Under the pieces are notes generated by a model. That model saw only the letters and a list, made by a program, of their open reading frames with translations, did no database searches and had not been told where the DNA came from. 29,935 nt of DNA, from positions 1 through 29,935 of IMG/VR virus record IMGVR_UViG_3300050122_000171; one strand, 5' to 3'. How positions within the stretch are numbered: position 1 is the stretch's first letter; every line of letters begins with the position of its first letter. Below, piece after piece: positions 13,579-21,751 of the stretch. A program made the position numbers and the translations under genes. This DNA is from a virus.

Positions 13579-14744
13579 TGCCCGGCAATCTTAACGGCCC
13601 CGGAATTGGCCTTGGATATCCTTCCAACTATTACCCGAGCGAGCTGCAGAACGCTCCGCAGGATCCGTCGAGCAATCGGCTGGCGCTCGCGCCCGGCGAC
13701 ACCTTCGTCATCCAGGCCGGCGACTGGATCATCGGGCTCGGGATGTACTGCGTCATGCAGTTCCTCGATCCGGTCACCAACACCTGGGTTACGCCTTCCG
13801 GCGCGGCCTGGAACCGGGGCATGCTCCTGGTGGCTTCCGACGGGTTCAACGTCCGCATCGCCAACCTGACCGGTTGCGTGGTTTCGGCTGCTGTCATCGT
13901 CGGCGGTACCGGCTACGTGCAGGCCACCACGACCATCACGGCCATCGGCGCGTTCGTCGGCGCGGCTCCGACCCTGCTGCCGATCGTCGGCGGCGCGGTT
14001 GGCCTGACCGGCACCTTCACGGTGGACGTCCCGACCAAGGGCGCTGGCTACGGCGTGGCTCCGATCGTCATGATCCCGCCCCCGCCCCCGGCAGTGTCCA
14101 ATGCCAACGGCGTTGGCGGCATCCAGGCCACTGCGATCGCGGTGATCGCGGGCGGGACCATTTCCTCGATCAGCATCACCAATCCGGGTGCCGGTTATCC
14201 GACCGCTCCGCCCTGCGTGGTGGTGCCTTCGCCGTTCGATCCGAACCTGTCGGTCGGCATCACTGCCGCCACGGTGTCGCTGTCGCTGACCTCGGCGGGC
14301 GTCATCATGGGCGCGCTGGTGACCAATACCGGCTCGCCGCTTCCCAACGGCTCGCTGGGTTCGGTGACCCTGACGATCGGCGGCGCCGGTACGTCCGGCT
14401 CGCTGACGGCGAACGTGATGCAGACGGTGGTGTCGGCCACCGTGTCGGGCACCGGTACCGGCTACGGCACCACCAACAACATCGTGAGCAACGGCGGAGC
14501 ACCGCTGGCAGGCTCAATCACCAACGGGCCTGATTCAACTTACCTGTCGTTCTTGCCTCGGCAGGTGAACATCAGCTCGCCGTCGATTACGGCGGGTGCG
14601 GTGGCCGCTATTTATGATGGCGGTTTGTTTGAGGCGACGCCGAACTTCTTCGTGGTAGGTACGCTCGGCGGCTCTGTAGCCCCTACGCTTGCCGTGGTGA
14701 TGGGCAGCCGCCCGGACATCGCGATTATCCAGCCGGGGCCGTAA
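13578..14744 (+). CDS. GGxGY-repeat virion protein next to the capsid gene
   Basis: The start ATG 13578 overlaps the capsid stop. The 388-residue protein has a unique N-terminal domain (about 1-105, including APGDTFVIQAGDWIIGLGM) and then Gly-rich beta repeats marked by GTGY, GAGY, GAGY and GTGY at roughly 111, 155, 204 and 293, two of them followed by APIVMI- or APPCVV-type strands. The pattern GxGYxxxPxV is common in secreted or virion beta-rich proteins. It may be a head decoration or head-fibre protein given its place after the capsid gene. The longer open frame upstream, overlapping the capsid gene, is a shadow. Confidence 0.65.
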   Translation: MPGNLNGPGIGLGYPSNYYPSELQNAPQDPSSNRLALAPGDTFVIQAGDWIIGLGMYCVMQFLDPVTNTWVTPSGAAWNRGMLLVASDGFNVRIANLTGCVVSAAVIVGGTGYVQATTTITAIGAFVGAAPTLLPIVGGAVGLTGTFTVDVPTKGAGYGVAPIVMIPPPPPAVSNANGVGGIQATAIAVIAGGTISSISITNPGAGYPTAPPCVVVPSPFDPNLSVGITAATVSLSLTSAGVIMGALVTNTGSPLPNGSLGSVTLTIGGAGTSGSLTANVMQTVVSATVSGTGTGYGTTNNIVSNGGAPLAGSITNGPDSTYLSFLPRQVNISSPSITAGAVAAIYDGGLFEATPNFFVVGTLGGSVAPTLAVVMGSRPDIAIIQPGP

Positions 14745-15008
14745 ATGGCCACGACCTTCAGCCAGAGCTTGACGGGGGTTAGCGCCAACCTCCGCTACAG
14801 CTTGGCCAAGGAAATCACGCTCGGCGATACCGACATAGCCGGTAACGCCGTCGCTCAAGGCAATGCCAACGCCGTCGGTGCGCAGCAAGGCGCGATGCAG
14901 CGCAACGACTACATCCTTTGCAAAGGCCCCGACGGCTTATTGGCGAACCATGTCATCGACGCCGAGCGTTCCATTCTTCCCGGGTACATCGTCCTTCGGA
15001 AGGTGTAG
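14745..15008 (+). CDS. Small virion-module protein
   Basis: An 87-residue protein beginning right after the previous stop (TAAATG). It has ATTFSQSLTG at the start, an Asn/Gln/Ala-rich middle, and a C-terminal part with NDYILCKGPDGLLANHVIDAE and a PGYIVLRKV end. It resembles short beta-rich head or joining proteins. The family is not recognised, and there is no membrane segment or cysteine motif. Position between the GGxGY protein and the first adaptor suggests a structural role. Confidence 0.55.
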   Translation: MATTFSQSLTGVSANLRYSLAKEITLGDTDIAGNAVAQGNANAVGAQQGAMQRNDYILCKGPDGLLANHVIDAERSILPGYIVLRKV

Positions 15009-15034
15009 GGTAGCCGACAAAGGAGCGCCCCGCC

Positions 15035-15799
15035 TTGCTGACCGCCTATTTGACATCCACCCGGTCCCTGCTCCAGCTCCCCGGCTCGAATTCCACGTCG
15101 CTCTATTCCGACGCCGACCTGACGCGGTTCATCAACACCGCGCGCGGCCAGGTCGCCGGCGAGGGCGAGTGCATTCGCGTTCACGGCACAATCCCAACCG
15201 TAGCCAACCAGGAGTCTTACACGTTCGCTTCGATTAACGTCGGCACTCCGGCACTCACCGGCGTGCAGGGGCCCATCAATATCCAGAGTATGCATTATGT
15301 CGCCGGCAACGGGCAGCTATGGCTGACGCCGCGGGCATGGCCGTGGTTCTCGCTGTACAATCGCAACAATGCCGTCCCTCAGCCGGGACCGCCGAAGGAG
15401 TGGGCGCAATACGGGCAGGGCGCGGCTCCGAGCGGCATCGCCAACACGCAAAGCAATGGCGGCTCGTTCTACATCTCGCCGCTGCCTGACGCCGTCTACA
15501 CGCTCAACTGCAACACGGTTTGCTATCCGCAGGTGCTGGCGCTCGACAGTGACGTCGAGGCGCTTCCTTACTTCTGGACCGATGCGGTCCCGTTTTTCGC
15601 TGCTTACTTCGCGCTGATGTCGGCGCAGACCAACGCCCGGATGGCGGATGCCGCCCAGATGTACAAGGGGCATTATAACGAGTTCATGGATCGTGCGCGC
15701 AAGCAGTCAAACCCAGCCGTTAACCGCTGGCTGTACAGCCAGGCCGGGGATCCGGCGCAGGGGCCGAAGATGGGCATCAAGGGTGGTGCCAATGGCTGA
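15035..15799 (+). CDS. Tail adaptor protein (gp4/gp11-like), first paralogue
   Basis: TTG 15035 follows AAAGGAG with ten bases between, and I take it as the start, giving 254 residues. The N-terminus, with YSDADLTRFINTARGQVAGEGECIR, is the helix pair found in podovirus head-to-tail adaptors, which sit beneath the portal. The C-terminal half has GGSFYISPLPDAVYTLNCN, then YFWTDAVPFFAAYFALM and helical YKGHYNEFMDRARKQ. The gene at 16277-17215 shares both halves, so the two are paralogues. Its stop overlaps the next ATG. Confidence 0.75.
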   Translation: MLTAYLTSTRSLLQLPGSNSTSLYSDADLTRFINTARGQVAGEGECIRVHGTIPTVANQESYTFASINVGTPALTGVQGPINIQSMHYVAGNGQLWLTPRAWPWFSLYNRNNAVPQPGPPKEWAQYGQGAAPSGIANTQSNGGSFYISPLPDAVYTLNCNTVCYPQVLALDSDVEALPYFWTDAVPFFAAYFALMSAQTNARMADAAQMYKGHYNEFMDRARKQSNPAVNRWLYSQAGDPAQGPKMGIKGGANG

Positions 15800-16280
15800 C
15801 GACTCAGTTTACGCCCGAAACCAAGCATACCTTGCTTCCGGCGAGCATCAGTACAACACGGACCTTGGTGACAAAGAGGCCGACTTTCAGGCGTGGGTGA
15901 AACAGAACAACGTTCCATTCGATCCAGCTACGCAAGATTCTGATTATGACATGCGCGGGTTTTACAAGGCGCTTCAGGAAGGCGATCCGAAAGCGCAAGA
16001 GGCCGTGAACCCGAACGACAAGCAAATGCATTTTCCGGATTACTGGAAGACGCCTTACCACCAGTCGTTTTCGAACGAAAGCCAGTGGGCCGATCCCGCA
16101 AAAGCTCCGAAATGGAACGAACAAGACCAGCTCGTTACTCCTGACGGGAAGGTCGTATTTGACGAGAAGGCTTTGGCTGCTGAACGGCAGATGAAAAAAC
16201 AGCAGCAGAACATCGCATTGATGACGGCATTGAAAGCGCTCATGCAACGGGTAAAGCAGCCGCAGCAGGCGGCGCAATGA
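15792..16280 (+). CDS. Conserved phage virion-module protein
   Basis: ATG 15792 overlaps the previous stop (ATGGCTGA) and gives 162 residues. It has the pattern I know from a common phage protein: FDPATQDSDYDMRGFYKALQ, then NDKQMHFPDYWKTPYHQSFSNES and a polar middle, followed by a C-terminal Gln/Lys helix with MKKQQQNIALMTALKALM. The HFPDYWKTPYHxSFSNES core is widely conserved in tailed phages. Its role is not known to me; it is usually found with tail or ejection genes. The stop overlaps the second adaptor (ATGA). Confidence 0.65.
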   Translation: MADDSVYARNQAYLASGEHQYNTDLGDKEADFQAWVKQNNVPFDPATQDSDYDMRGFYKALQEGDPKAQEAVNPNDKQMHFPDYWKTPYHQSFSNESQWADPAKAPKWNEQDQLVTPDGKVVFDEKALAAERQMKKQQQNIALMTALKALMQRVKQPQQAAQ

Positions 16281-17215
16281 TCACGGACCTGTTCGGGTAT
16301 CTCAAGGCCACCCAGCGCTTTCTTCGCGAGCAGAAACAGGACTTCGAGAATCCTGACGATCTGCTGTCGTATATCAACCGGGCGCGGCGGGAAGTCGCCG
16401 GCCGCACGCAGTGCATTCGCCGCCTGACGCCGATCTCCGGGCAGGTGATCGACGGTACCGTGGTCACGGGCGGCAGCGGGTATGTGAATCCGATCGCGAC
16501 GATCACGACTCCGGATTTTCCGTCAGGCGTGCTGCCTTCGCCTGGTGGGCGGCAGGCGACCGCGGGCGTGTCGATGAACGGCGGCGTCGTGACCGATGTC
16601 ACGATCAACGATGGCGGCGATGGGTACTTCGCGCCGCAGGTGACGATTACGGATGCGAGCGGGCCGGGCACCGGCGCTACCGCGACGCTGTCGATTTCGC
16701 CGATCAACACACTGAATTTGAATCAAGAAGTTTATCCGTTCAGCCAAATTTATCTCGGCAATTGGCCGGGCGTCGATACAATTCACGCGATAAAATCGGC
16801 GAGCGTGATCTACGCGAACTATAGATATATGCTGCCCATGTACGATTTTAGCACGTATCAGAGCCAAGTTCGCCAGTACCCGTTTCAATATACTTACGTG
16901 CCGACGTTCTGCTCGCAATACGGCCAGGGGAACGGCGGCTCGTTCTATGCCTACCCGCTTCCGTCGCAGACCTATCAGTGGGAGTTTGATTGTTTCTGCC
17001 TGCCTAGCGACATGACCCTCGACAATTCGATTCCGGAAGTGATCCCGCAGCCGTGGACTGACGCGGTGCCCTACTTCGCAGCAGGTTTAGCGTACGCAGA
17101 ATTGCAAAATTTGAATTTTGCAAAATTTTATTTTGAGGAATTTGACAAACGAACACTGGGCTATTCGAGCTACGCGCGGCCGGGCCGGGCAGTGAACAGA
17201 TACGGCCGTTACTGA
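16277..17215 (+). CDS. Tail adaptor protein, second paralogue with inserted beta domain
   Basis: The 312-residue protein aligns with the 15035-15799 product at both ends: SYINRARREVAGRTQCIRRL near 31-50 against RFINTARGQVAGEGECIRV, and GGSFYAYPLPSQTYQWEFD then PWTDAVPYFAAGLAYAEL against the matching parts. Between them, residues about 55-142 (bases about 16439-16702) are extra: a Gly-rich beta segment with GGSGYVNPIATI and GGDGYFAPQVTI, the same repeat type as in the 13578-14744 protein. It probably forms a second ring or an elaborated adaptor. Start and stop are coupled or adjacent to its neighbours. Confidence 0.75.
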   Translation: MITDLFGYLKATQRFLREQKQDFENPDDLLSYINRARREVAGRTQCIRRLTPISGQVIDGTVVTGGSGYVNPIATITTPDFPSGVLPSPGGRQATAGVSMNGGVVTDVTINDGGDGYFAPQVTITDASGPGTGATATLSISPINTLNLNQEVYPFSQIYLGNWPGVDTIHAIKSASVIYANYRYMLPMYDFSTYQSQVRQYPFQYTYVPTFCSQYGQGNGGSFYAYPLPSQTYQWEFDCFCLPSDMTLDNSIPEVIPQPWTDAVPYFAAGLAYAELQNLNFAKFYFEEFDKRTLGYSSYARPGRAVNRYGRY

Positions 17216-17216
17216 C

Positions 17217-18824
17217 ATGATTGAAGCCCAGCAACCGCAAGCCGAACAGTCCACGCCGTACACCCCCGCCGGTCCGCCCGACCCGCTGATCTTCGAGGCG
17301 TTCGAAGGCATCAACACGGCGACACTTCGCCCCGGCGTGGACGACAAGCAGGCGGCATGGCTCGACGGCTGGATGCCGCTTGGTCCCGGCCGCAATTTGC
17401 GAACCATGTGGGGCATCGGTCCGTACATCACGGTGGGCAGTGCTTCGCTTCAGATTTCTTTCTACGAGTTCTTTAACATCGGATCGACGCCGTGGGCGAT
17501 AGCCGTTTTAACCGACGGCAGCGTGCACAGCATCAACATCAACACGTCGGCAGTGGCGCAGATCGCCGCGGCAGGCACCATCAGCAATCCGTCGCAATTG
17601 AATACCGGCCTTGCGCAGTACGGCAGCCAGTATGCTATATTGGTATCAAAGCAGGCCAACGGTTATTTTATCTGGGACGGAACGACGTTTTACGTTCCCG
17701 GCGGTGCCGGTCCGACCGGGACGATGCCGACGGCGATAGGCGGTACCGCGATCGAGGTTTATGCGGGCCGGGTGTGGATCGCGAACGGGCCGACGATCAC
17801 GTTCAGCGTGCCCGGCTCGGTGGTCGATTTTTCGTCCGGCGACGGTGGCGGCAATTTTACTTCGTCCGACAGTTTCTTGCGCGTGGCGTTCATCGGCTTG
17901 CGGCAAACCAACGGCTTCCTGTACCTGATCGGTGACTCCAGCGTGAATTATATCTCGGGCGTTCAGACCTCGGGCTCGCCGCCGGTGACGACATTCACCA
18001 ATCAGAATGCCGACCCCGAAGCAGGCTCGCCGTGGCCCGGCACTATCGACGTGTTCAACCGCAACATCCTGTTCGCCAATGCGTTCGGCGCGCAGGTGTC
18101 TTACGGCGGCGCCGTGACCAAGATCAGCGAGATGCTGGACGGCGTCTACAATACCGTGCCAAATTTCGGCAATTTCTCGCCGTCGGGTGCCAAGGCGATC
18201 ATCTTCGGCAAGAAATGCTGGGTGCTGCTGTTGCCGATCATCGATCCTGTCAGCGGCCAGCAGGTCAACAAGCTGTTCCTGTGGAACGGCACCAAGCTAT
18301 GGTGGTCGACACCGCAGGACGTCACCATCACGATCATCCAGGCGCAGGAGATCAACTCGGTGCTGACGGCATGGGGCACCGACGGCATCGGCATATTCAC
18401 GCTGTTCGCGCAGCCTTCGATCGCTTTCACCAAGACTTTCCGGACCAAGCTGTGGGACAAACCCGGCGGTTACCAGTTCACGAAATTCGTGACCCGGCTG
18501 TGGGGCATCGTCCAGTATTATAGTAATTTGAGCCCGGCGCTGAATATTGCACTCGACAACGAGAACAGTTCGAATGCCAGTGCGGCGACGGTAAGCCCTG
18601 TCGGGGTGGAATGGGTCAACAATACCGGGCAGATCGTGTCGTGGGTCAATAATCTCGGCGCGACCGTGCAGTGGCTGGCCAACGGGGTCACCTATTCGGT
18701 GTTCGCGCCCGATGCGGTGGCGCAGTCGGGGGTGCTGACCGGCTTTACAGGGACCACCAATGCGGCTGATATGGCGATCGTGTCGATCATGATCCAGGAC
18801 ACCATTGCGGGCAACCGAGGATAG
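17217..18824 (+). CDS. Tail hub/nozzle protein candidate (beta-propeller-like)
   Basis: The 535-residue protein opens with FEAFEGINTATLRPGVDDKQAAWLDGWMP and a short basic turn with R-x-x-W-G-I-G, the usual start of podovirus tail-tube or nozzle proteins that follow the adaptors. The body is made of repeated short beta strands with aromatic and Gly turns (WAIAVLTDGSV, GYFIWDGTTFYVPGG, GFLYLIGDSSVNYISG, KLFLWNGTKLWWSTP), which suggest a propeller fold. The C-terminus is more varied beta. The stop TAG is followed one base later by the next ATG. Identity as a nozzle follows from gene order and the opening motif. Confidence 0.7.
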   Translation: MIEAQQPQAEQSTPYTPAGPPDPLIFEAFEGINTATLRPGVDDKQAAWLDGWMPLGPGRNLRTMWGIGPYITVGSASLQISFYEFFNIGSTPWAIAVLTDGSVHSININTSAVAQIAAAGTISNPSQLNTGLAQYGSQYAILVSKQANGYFIWDGTTFYVPGGAGPTGTMPTAIGGTAIEVYAGRVWIANGPTITFSVPGSVVDFSSGDGGGNFTSSDSFLRVAFIGLRQTNGFLYLIGDSSVNYISGVQTSGSPPVTTFTNQNADPEAGSPWPGTIDVFNRNILFANAFGAQVSYGGAVTKISEMLDGVYNTVPNFGNFSPSGAKAIIFGKKCWVLLLPIIDPVSGQQVNKLFLWNGTKLWWSTPQDVTITIIQAQEINSVLTAWGTDGIGIFTLFAQPSIAFTKTFRTKLWDKPGGYQFTKFVTRLWGIVQYYSNLSPALNIALDNENSSNASAATVSPVGVEWVNNTGQIVSWVNNLGATVQWLANGVTYSVFAPDAVAQSGVLTGFTGTTNAADMAIVSIMIQDTIAGNRG

Positions 18825-18826
18825 AC

Positions 18827-19612
18827 ATGGTTTTCAGCCTCACCCAGTTCCAGAACAGCGCCGGGCCGGACCAGTTGTCGGCGCTCGACAACAACGTGGT
18901 GACGCTGAGCGCGGCGGCGCCGATCTCGTGCGGCATCGCCGGCACCAACACGCTGACACTGACGCCGAATGCGGCCGGACTGGTGCCGTCGTCCACATTG
19001 GCGGCGTATACGCAGAACCAGCTTTTCACGGGCGTGGCGGCTTCGACCAATACCGGGCCGGTGACGGCGATGGTCGGGGCGATCGGGGCGATCAACGTCT
19101 ACAAGGATACGGCGTCGGGCCCGGCGTTGCTGACGGGGCAGGAGATCATCGCGCTGACCGCGATCAGCCTGCGTTACGACTCCGCGCTCAATTCCGACGC
19201 TGGCGGTTTTCATCTGTTTTCGTCCACGGCGATTTCGAACTCAGCGATCAGTCCGGGGGCCAATTCGAGTTTGACGAACCTGCTTTCTGGCACCAGCCCG
19301 TCGCTCAGCTTTACCGCGACGCCCGGATGGTCCTCGCAGGATCAGACCTTCTCGGTGACCGCGGCACTTGCCAGCGCACTTCCCGCGCTTGGTGACTTCG
19401 TGATGGTCAACCCGCCGTCGCTTGGCGCCGCCGGCATCGACTACCGCGGCTACATCAGCGGCACCGGGGTGTTCAGCGTCAGCCTCGGCAGTGCCAGCTT
19501 CTCGAACGTGTCGGTGGCGACGGTCAATATCCGGCTGACCAATGCGGCATCCGCTTCACTGGCGGCAAACAGCGGGGCTTACCGGTACGTGGCGCAGAGG
19601 TACACGCCGTGA
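18827..19612 (+). CDS. Tail or fibre-associated structural protein
   Basis: A 261-residue protein of low complexity, rich in Ala, Ser, Thr and Asn, with short beta strands throughout (LTQFQNSAGPDQLSAL, PISCGIAGTNTLTLTP, AMVGAIGAINVYKD, GVFSVSLGSASFSNVS). Such composition is usual in tail spikes, fibres and baseplate-like proteins. I recognise no enzymatic domain. It lies between the hub and the 113-residue protein, and its stop overlaps the next GTG (GTGA). Confidence 0.6.
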   Translation: MVFSLTQFQNSAGPDQLSALDNNVVTLSAAAPISCGIAGTNTLTLTPNAAGLVPSSTLAAYTQNQLFTGVAASTNTGPVTAMVGAIGAINVYKDTASGPALLTGQEIIALTAISLRYDSALNSDAGGFHLFSSTAISNSAISPGANSSLTNLLSGTSPSLSFTATPGWSSQDQTFSVTAALASALPALGDFVMVNPPSLGAAGIDYRGYISGTGVFSVSLGSASFSNVSVATVNIRLTNAASASLAANSGAYRYVAQRYTP

Positions 19613-19950
19613 GCGGCCTAGCCGATCTCGCCAACGTGCCCTCAACCGACGAGGAGCGGGCACAATGGTCGTTCGCCCACATGGCGCACCACCGCGACAT
19701 CAACGAGAAAATATATGTGCTGTTAAAACTGGCGCTGCCGGAGTACATTCTTGATCCGATCGACATCAACGACACCGGAACCTGGGAATACCAGCACCAG
19801 ATCATGCACGATAATCAAAACCAGCTTTTAGGCATCGAGGGCCAAGATTTGACGGGCATCGACTGGAAGAACCAGAACGAGTTGGCAGGCTGGGTGTTCT
19901 TAAACATGAGCGAGCACTTTCAAGCCTCAAATATACTGGAGATCGGCTAG
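19609..19950 (+). CDS. Conserved small phage tail-module protein
   Basis: The GTG start 19609 overlaps the previous stop. The 113-residue protein has the style of a common phage protein: ERAQWSFAHMAHHRDINEKIY, then ILDPIDINDTGTWEYQHQIMHDNQNQLLG, and a WVFLNMSEHFQAS end, with a W..HH.I...H..MH pattern. It is probably helical and acts in virion assembly, but no role is known to me. It is followed directly by the next ATG. Confidence 0.6.
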   Translation: MSGLADLANVPSTDEERAQWSFAHMAHHRDINEKIYVLLKLALPEYILDPIDINDTGTWEYQHQIMHDNQNQLLGIEGQDLTGIDWKNQNELAGWVFLNMSEHFQASNILEIG

Positions 19951-20415
19951 ATGGCAGAAGCAGCATTGAAGATCGAGCCCCGCGATCCCGCCCCCGCGCG
20001 CCGGTTCGAAGTCGCCGACCTGTCGCGCCACGGCCCGTGGCTGATGAAGCGGTTCGCTGCCAAGTTCCCGGATTTGGATGAAAAGCAGATCGGCGGCTAT
20101 CTTCGCGGACTGGTCAGCATGAATGCTGCGCAGTTCCTGCACCAGGATAATGCGGTGTCGCTTGCGGAAGTCACCTACAGTGCGGGCATCAAGCGCGCTA
20201 TGCTGGTGCAGGAACGGTTTGTCTGGGTCGAGGACCGCACTGACAAGGACCAGGTGGAAGACGCGGCCGATCTGTACGACCACATGAAGGCATGGGCAAA
20301 GGGTCTCGGCGCCGAGCGCATCATCGTGTGCGAGGACTCGGACGTTCCGAAAACCTTGATCGAAGTCCGACTCGGTCGCCTGTTCGACACCAAGATCAGC
20401 CACGCGAGGGTTTGA
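19951..20415 (+). CDS. Hypothetical phage protein before the ejection-protein genes
   Basis: A 154-residue protein with a helix/strand composition. It includes HGPWLMKRFAAKFPDLDEKQ, QDNAVSLAEVTY, VQERFVWVEDRTDKDQ and KGLGAERIIVCEDSDVPKTLI, then a LGRLF end. The final block has the feel of a small alpha/beta fold, perhaps an acetyltransferase-like remnant, but I see no acetyl-CoA motif and would not name it so. It is preserved in frame between two virion genes, so a structural or assembly role is likely. Confidence 0.6.
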   Translation: MAEAALKIEPRDPAPARRFEVADLSRHGPWLMKRFAAKFPDLDEKQIGGYLRGLVSMNAAQFLHQDNAVSLAEVTYSAGIKRAMLVQERFVWVEDRTDKDQVEDAADLYDHMKAWAKGLGAERIIVCEDSDVPKTLIEVRLGRLFDTKISHARV

Positions 20416-20419
20416 TACA

Positions 20420-21751
20420 ATGGCATGGTATGATAACTGGGGCGATTTTGTTGGTGACGTCGATACGGTCGGACAGGATGTTGGAAGTTTTCTTTCCAAA
20501 CCACTAAATGATGCGCTGTTGGCGGCAGGAATTGCCCTTCCGTTTGCGGCTCCGGAGCTTTTGGGCTTGGGCGCAGCGACAGATGCTGGTGCCGCTGCCG
20601 CAGGAGTAGGAGCTGACGCGGCAGCGACAGGCAGTATTGCTGACCTCGTAGGGTCCGGTGCGGGCTTGTTTGGCGGCACTACGGGCCTGGCGGGCACCGA
20701 ACTCGCGGGCGGGGTATCCGCGGCGGATATTGCCAGCGGCGCGGCTCTCGGCACCACCGGGCTAGGCGTTGGAAGCACGGCGCTCGACTTCTTGTCTGCT
20801 CCCAGTGCCTCGGGCTTCGATGCAGCGGCCTTGACCCCGGGTATTGGCGCCGCGGGCGGTGGTCCGGGCGTTCTTAACGCCTCCCCGGTGACCACGCCGA
20901 CCGGCGCGGGCGGCACCTCGGTGTTCGACACCGGCACCGCAGGCGTTCCCGGCGTCAATACGGCAGGCGCTCCGGCCGCAACCTCGGCGGTGACCCCGCC
21001 GGGAGCCAGTGCGGCGTCCGTGGCGGCCCCGTCGGGCGTCTCGGGCGTTCCGGACGCGACTGCTGCCGGGGTGCCCAGTGCCGTAGGTCCGACTTCGACC
21101 GGAGGCGCCCCACTCGGTGCCGCACCGCCGGCCCCTTCGACATCAATTTCCGACCTGTTGAGTAATGCCGGATCCGGCGCGCTGAAATCGCTGACCTCGA
21201 ACCCTCTTGGCGTTGCGCTCGGCGCTGGCGGCCTCGGCTACAGCATCTATTCAGGCATGCAGAACACGGCCAACGAGAAGGCGCTGACGGCACAGGCACA
21301 AACTGCGACCAACAACTCGACCGCCCTGGAAAATCAGGGCCAGGGACTGACCAATTATCTGACTAACGGCACCTTGCCGCCCGCCTACCAGACCCAGATC
21401 GATCAATCGATCCAGTCGGCGATCACACAGGCCAAGTCGAACGCCGCGGCGCAGGGCCTGTCGGCAGATCCGACCCAGAACACCGCGCTGGCAACCCAGA
21501 TTCAGGAAATTCAGAACCAGGCGCCGATCCTGCAAGAGCAGATCGCGGCGCAGCTGGCGGGTGTCGGGACCAGTCTTATCAATGCGGGTGCCGGTTCGGC
21601 AGGACTGTCGGGCAGCCTGACTTCCACCTTGGTGCAGAACGACACGTCGCAAGCCGCTAATGCCGGGAAGGCGATTGCTACACTGGCCGCCGCTCTCAAC
21701 GGCAAGTCGTCGAATTCGATCGGTGGCGTCAGCATCAACACGGGTTCGTAA
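20420..21751 (+). CDS. Ala/Gly-rich internal virion (ejection) protein candidate
   Basis: The 443-residue protein has a short N-terminal part with DNWGDFVGDVDTVGQDV, a very long Ala/Gly/Pro/Thr/Val-rich stretch (about 30-245), then a helical, Gln/Asn-rich C-terminal region (QNTANEKALTAQAQTATNNST, QIQEIQNQAPILQEQIAAQL). Podovirus ejection proteins follow this pattern: low-complexity, amphipathic, and coded in a run of large genes after the tail genes. A hydrophobic segment near 35-70 could enter a membrane. The function is inferred from composition and order, not from a motif. Confidence 0.55.
   Translation: MAWYDNWGDFVGDVDTVGQDVGSFLSKPLNDALLAAGIALPFAAPELLGLGAATDAGAAAAGVGADAAATGSIADLVGSGAGLFGGTTGLAGTELAGGVSAADIASGAALGTTGLGVGSTALDFLSAPSASGFDAAALTPGIGAAGGGPGVLNASPVTTPTGAGGTSVFDTGTAGVPGVNTAGAPAATSAVTPPGASAASVAAPSGVSGVPDATAAGVPSAVGPTSTGGAPLGAAPPAPSTSISDLLSNAGSGALKSLTSNPLGVALGAGGLGYSIYSGMQNTANEKALTAQAQTATNNSTALENQGQGLTNYLTNGTLPPAYQTQIDQSIQSAITQAKSNAAAQGLSADPTQNTALATQIQEIQNQAPILQEQIAAQLAGVGTSLINAGAGSAGLSGSLTSTLVQNDTSQAANAGKAIATLAAALNGKSSNSIGGVSINTGS

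Noticed and set aside
19927-20958. 343-residue minus-strand open frame rich in Pro/Ala/Val
   Set aside because: Antisense to the unknown 154-residue gene and the Ala/Gly-rich protein; low complexity explains its length.
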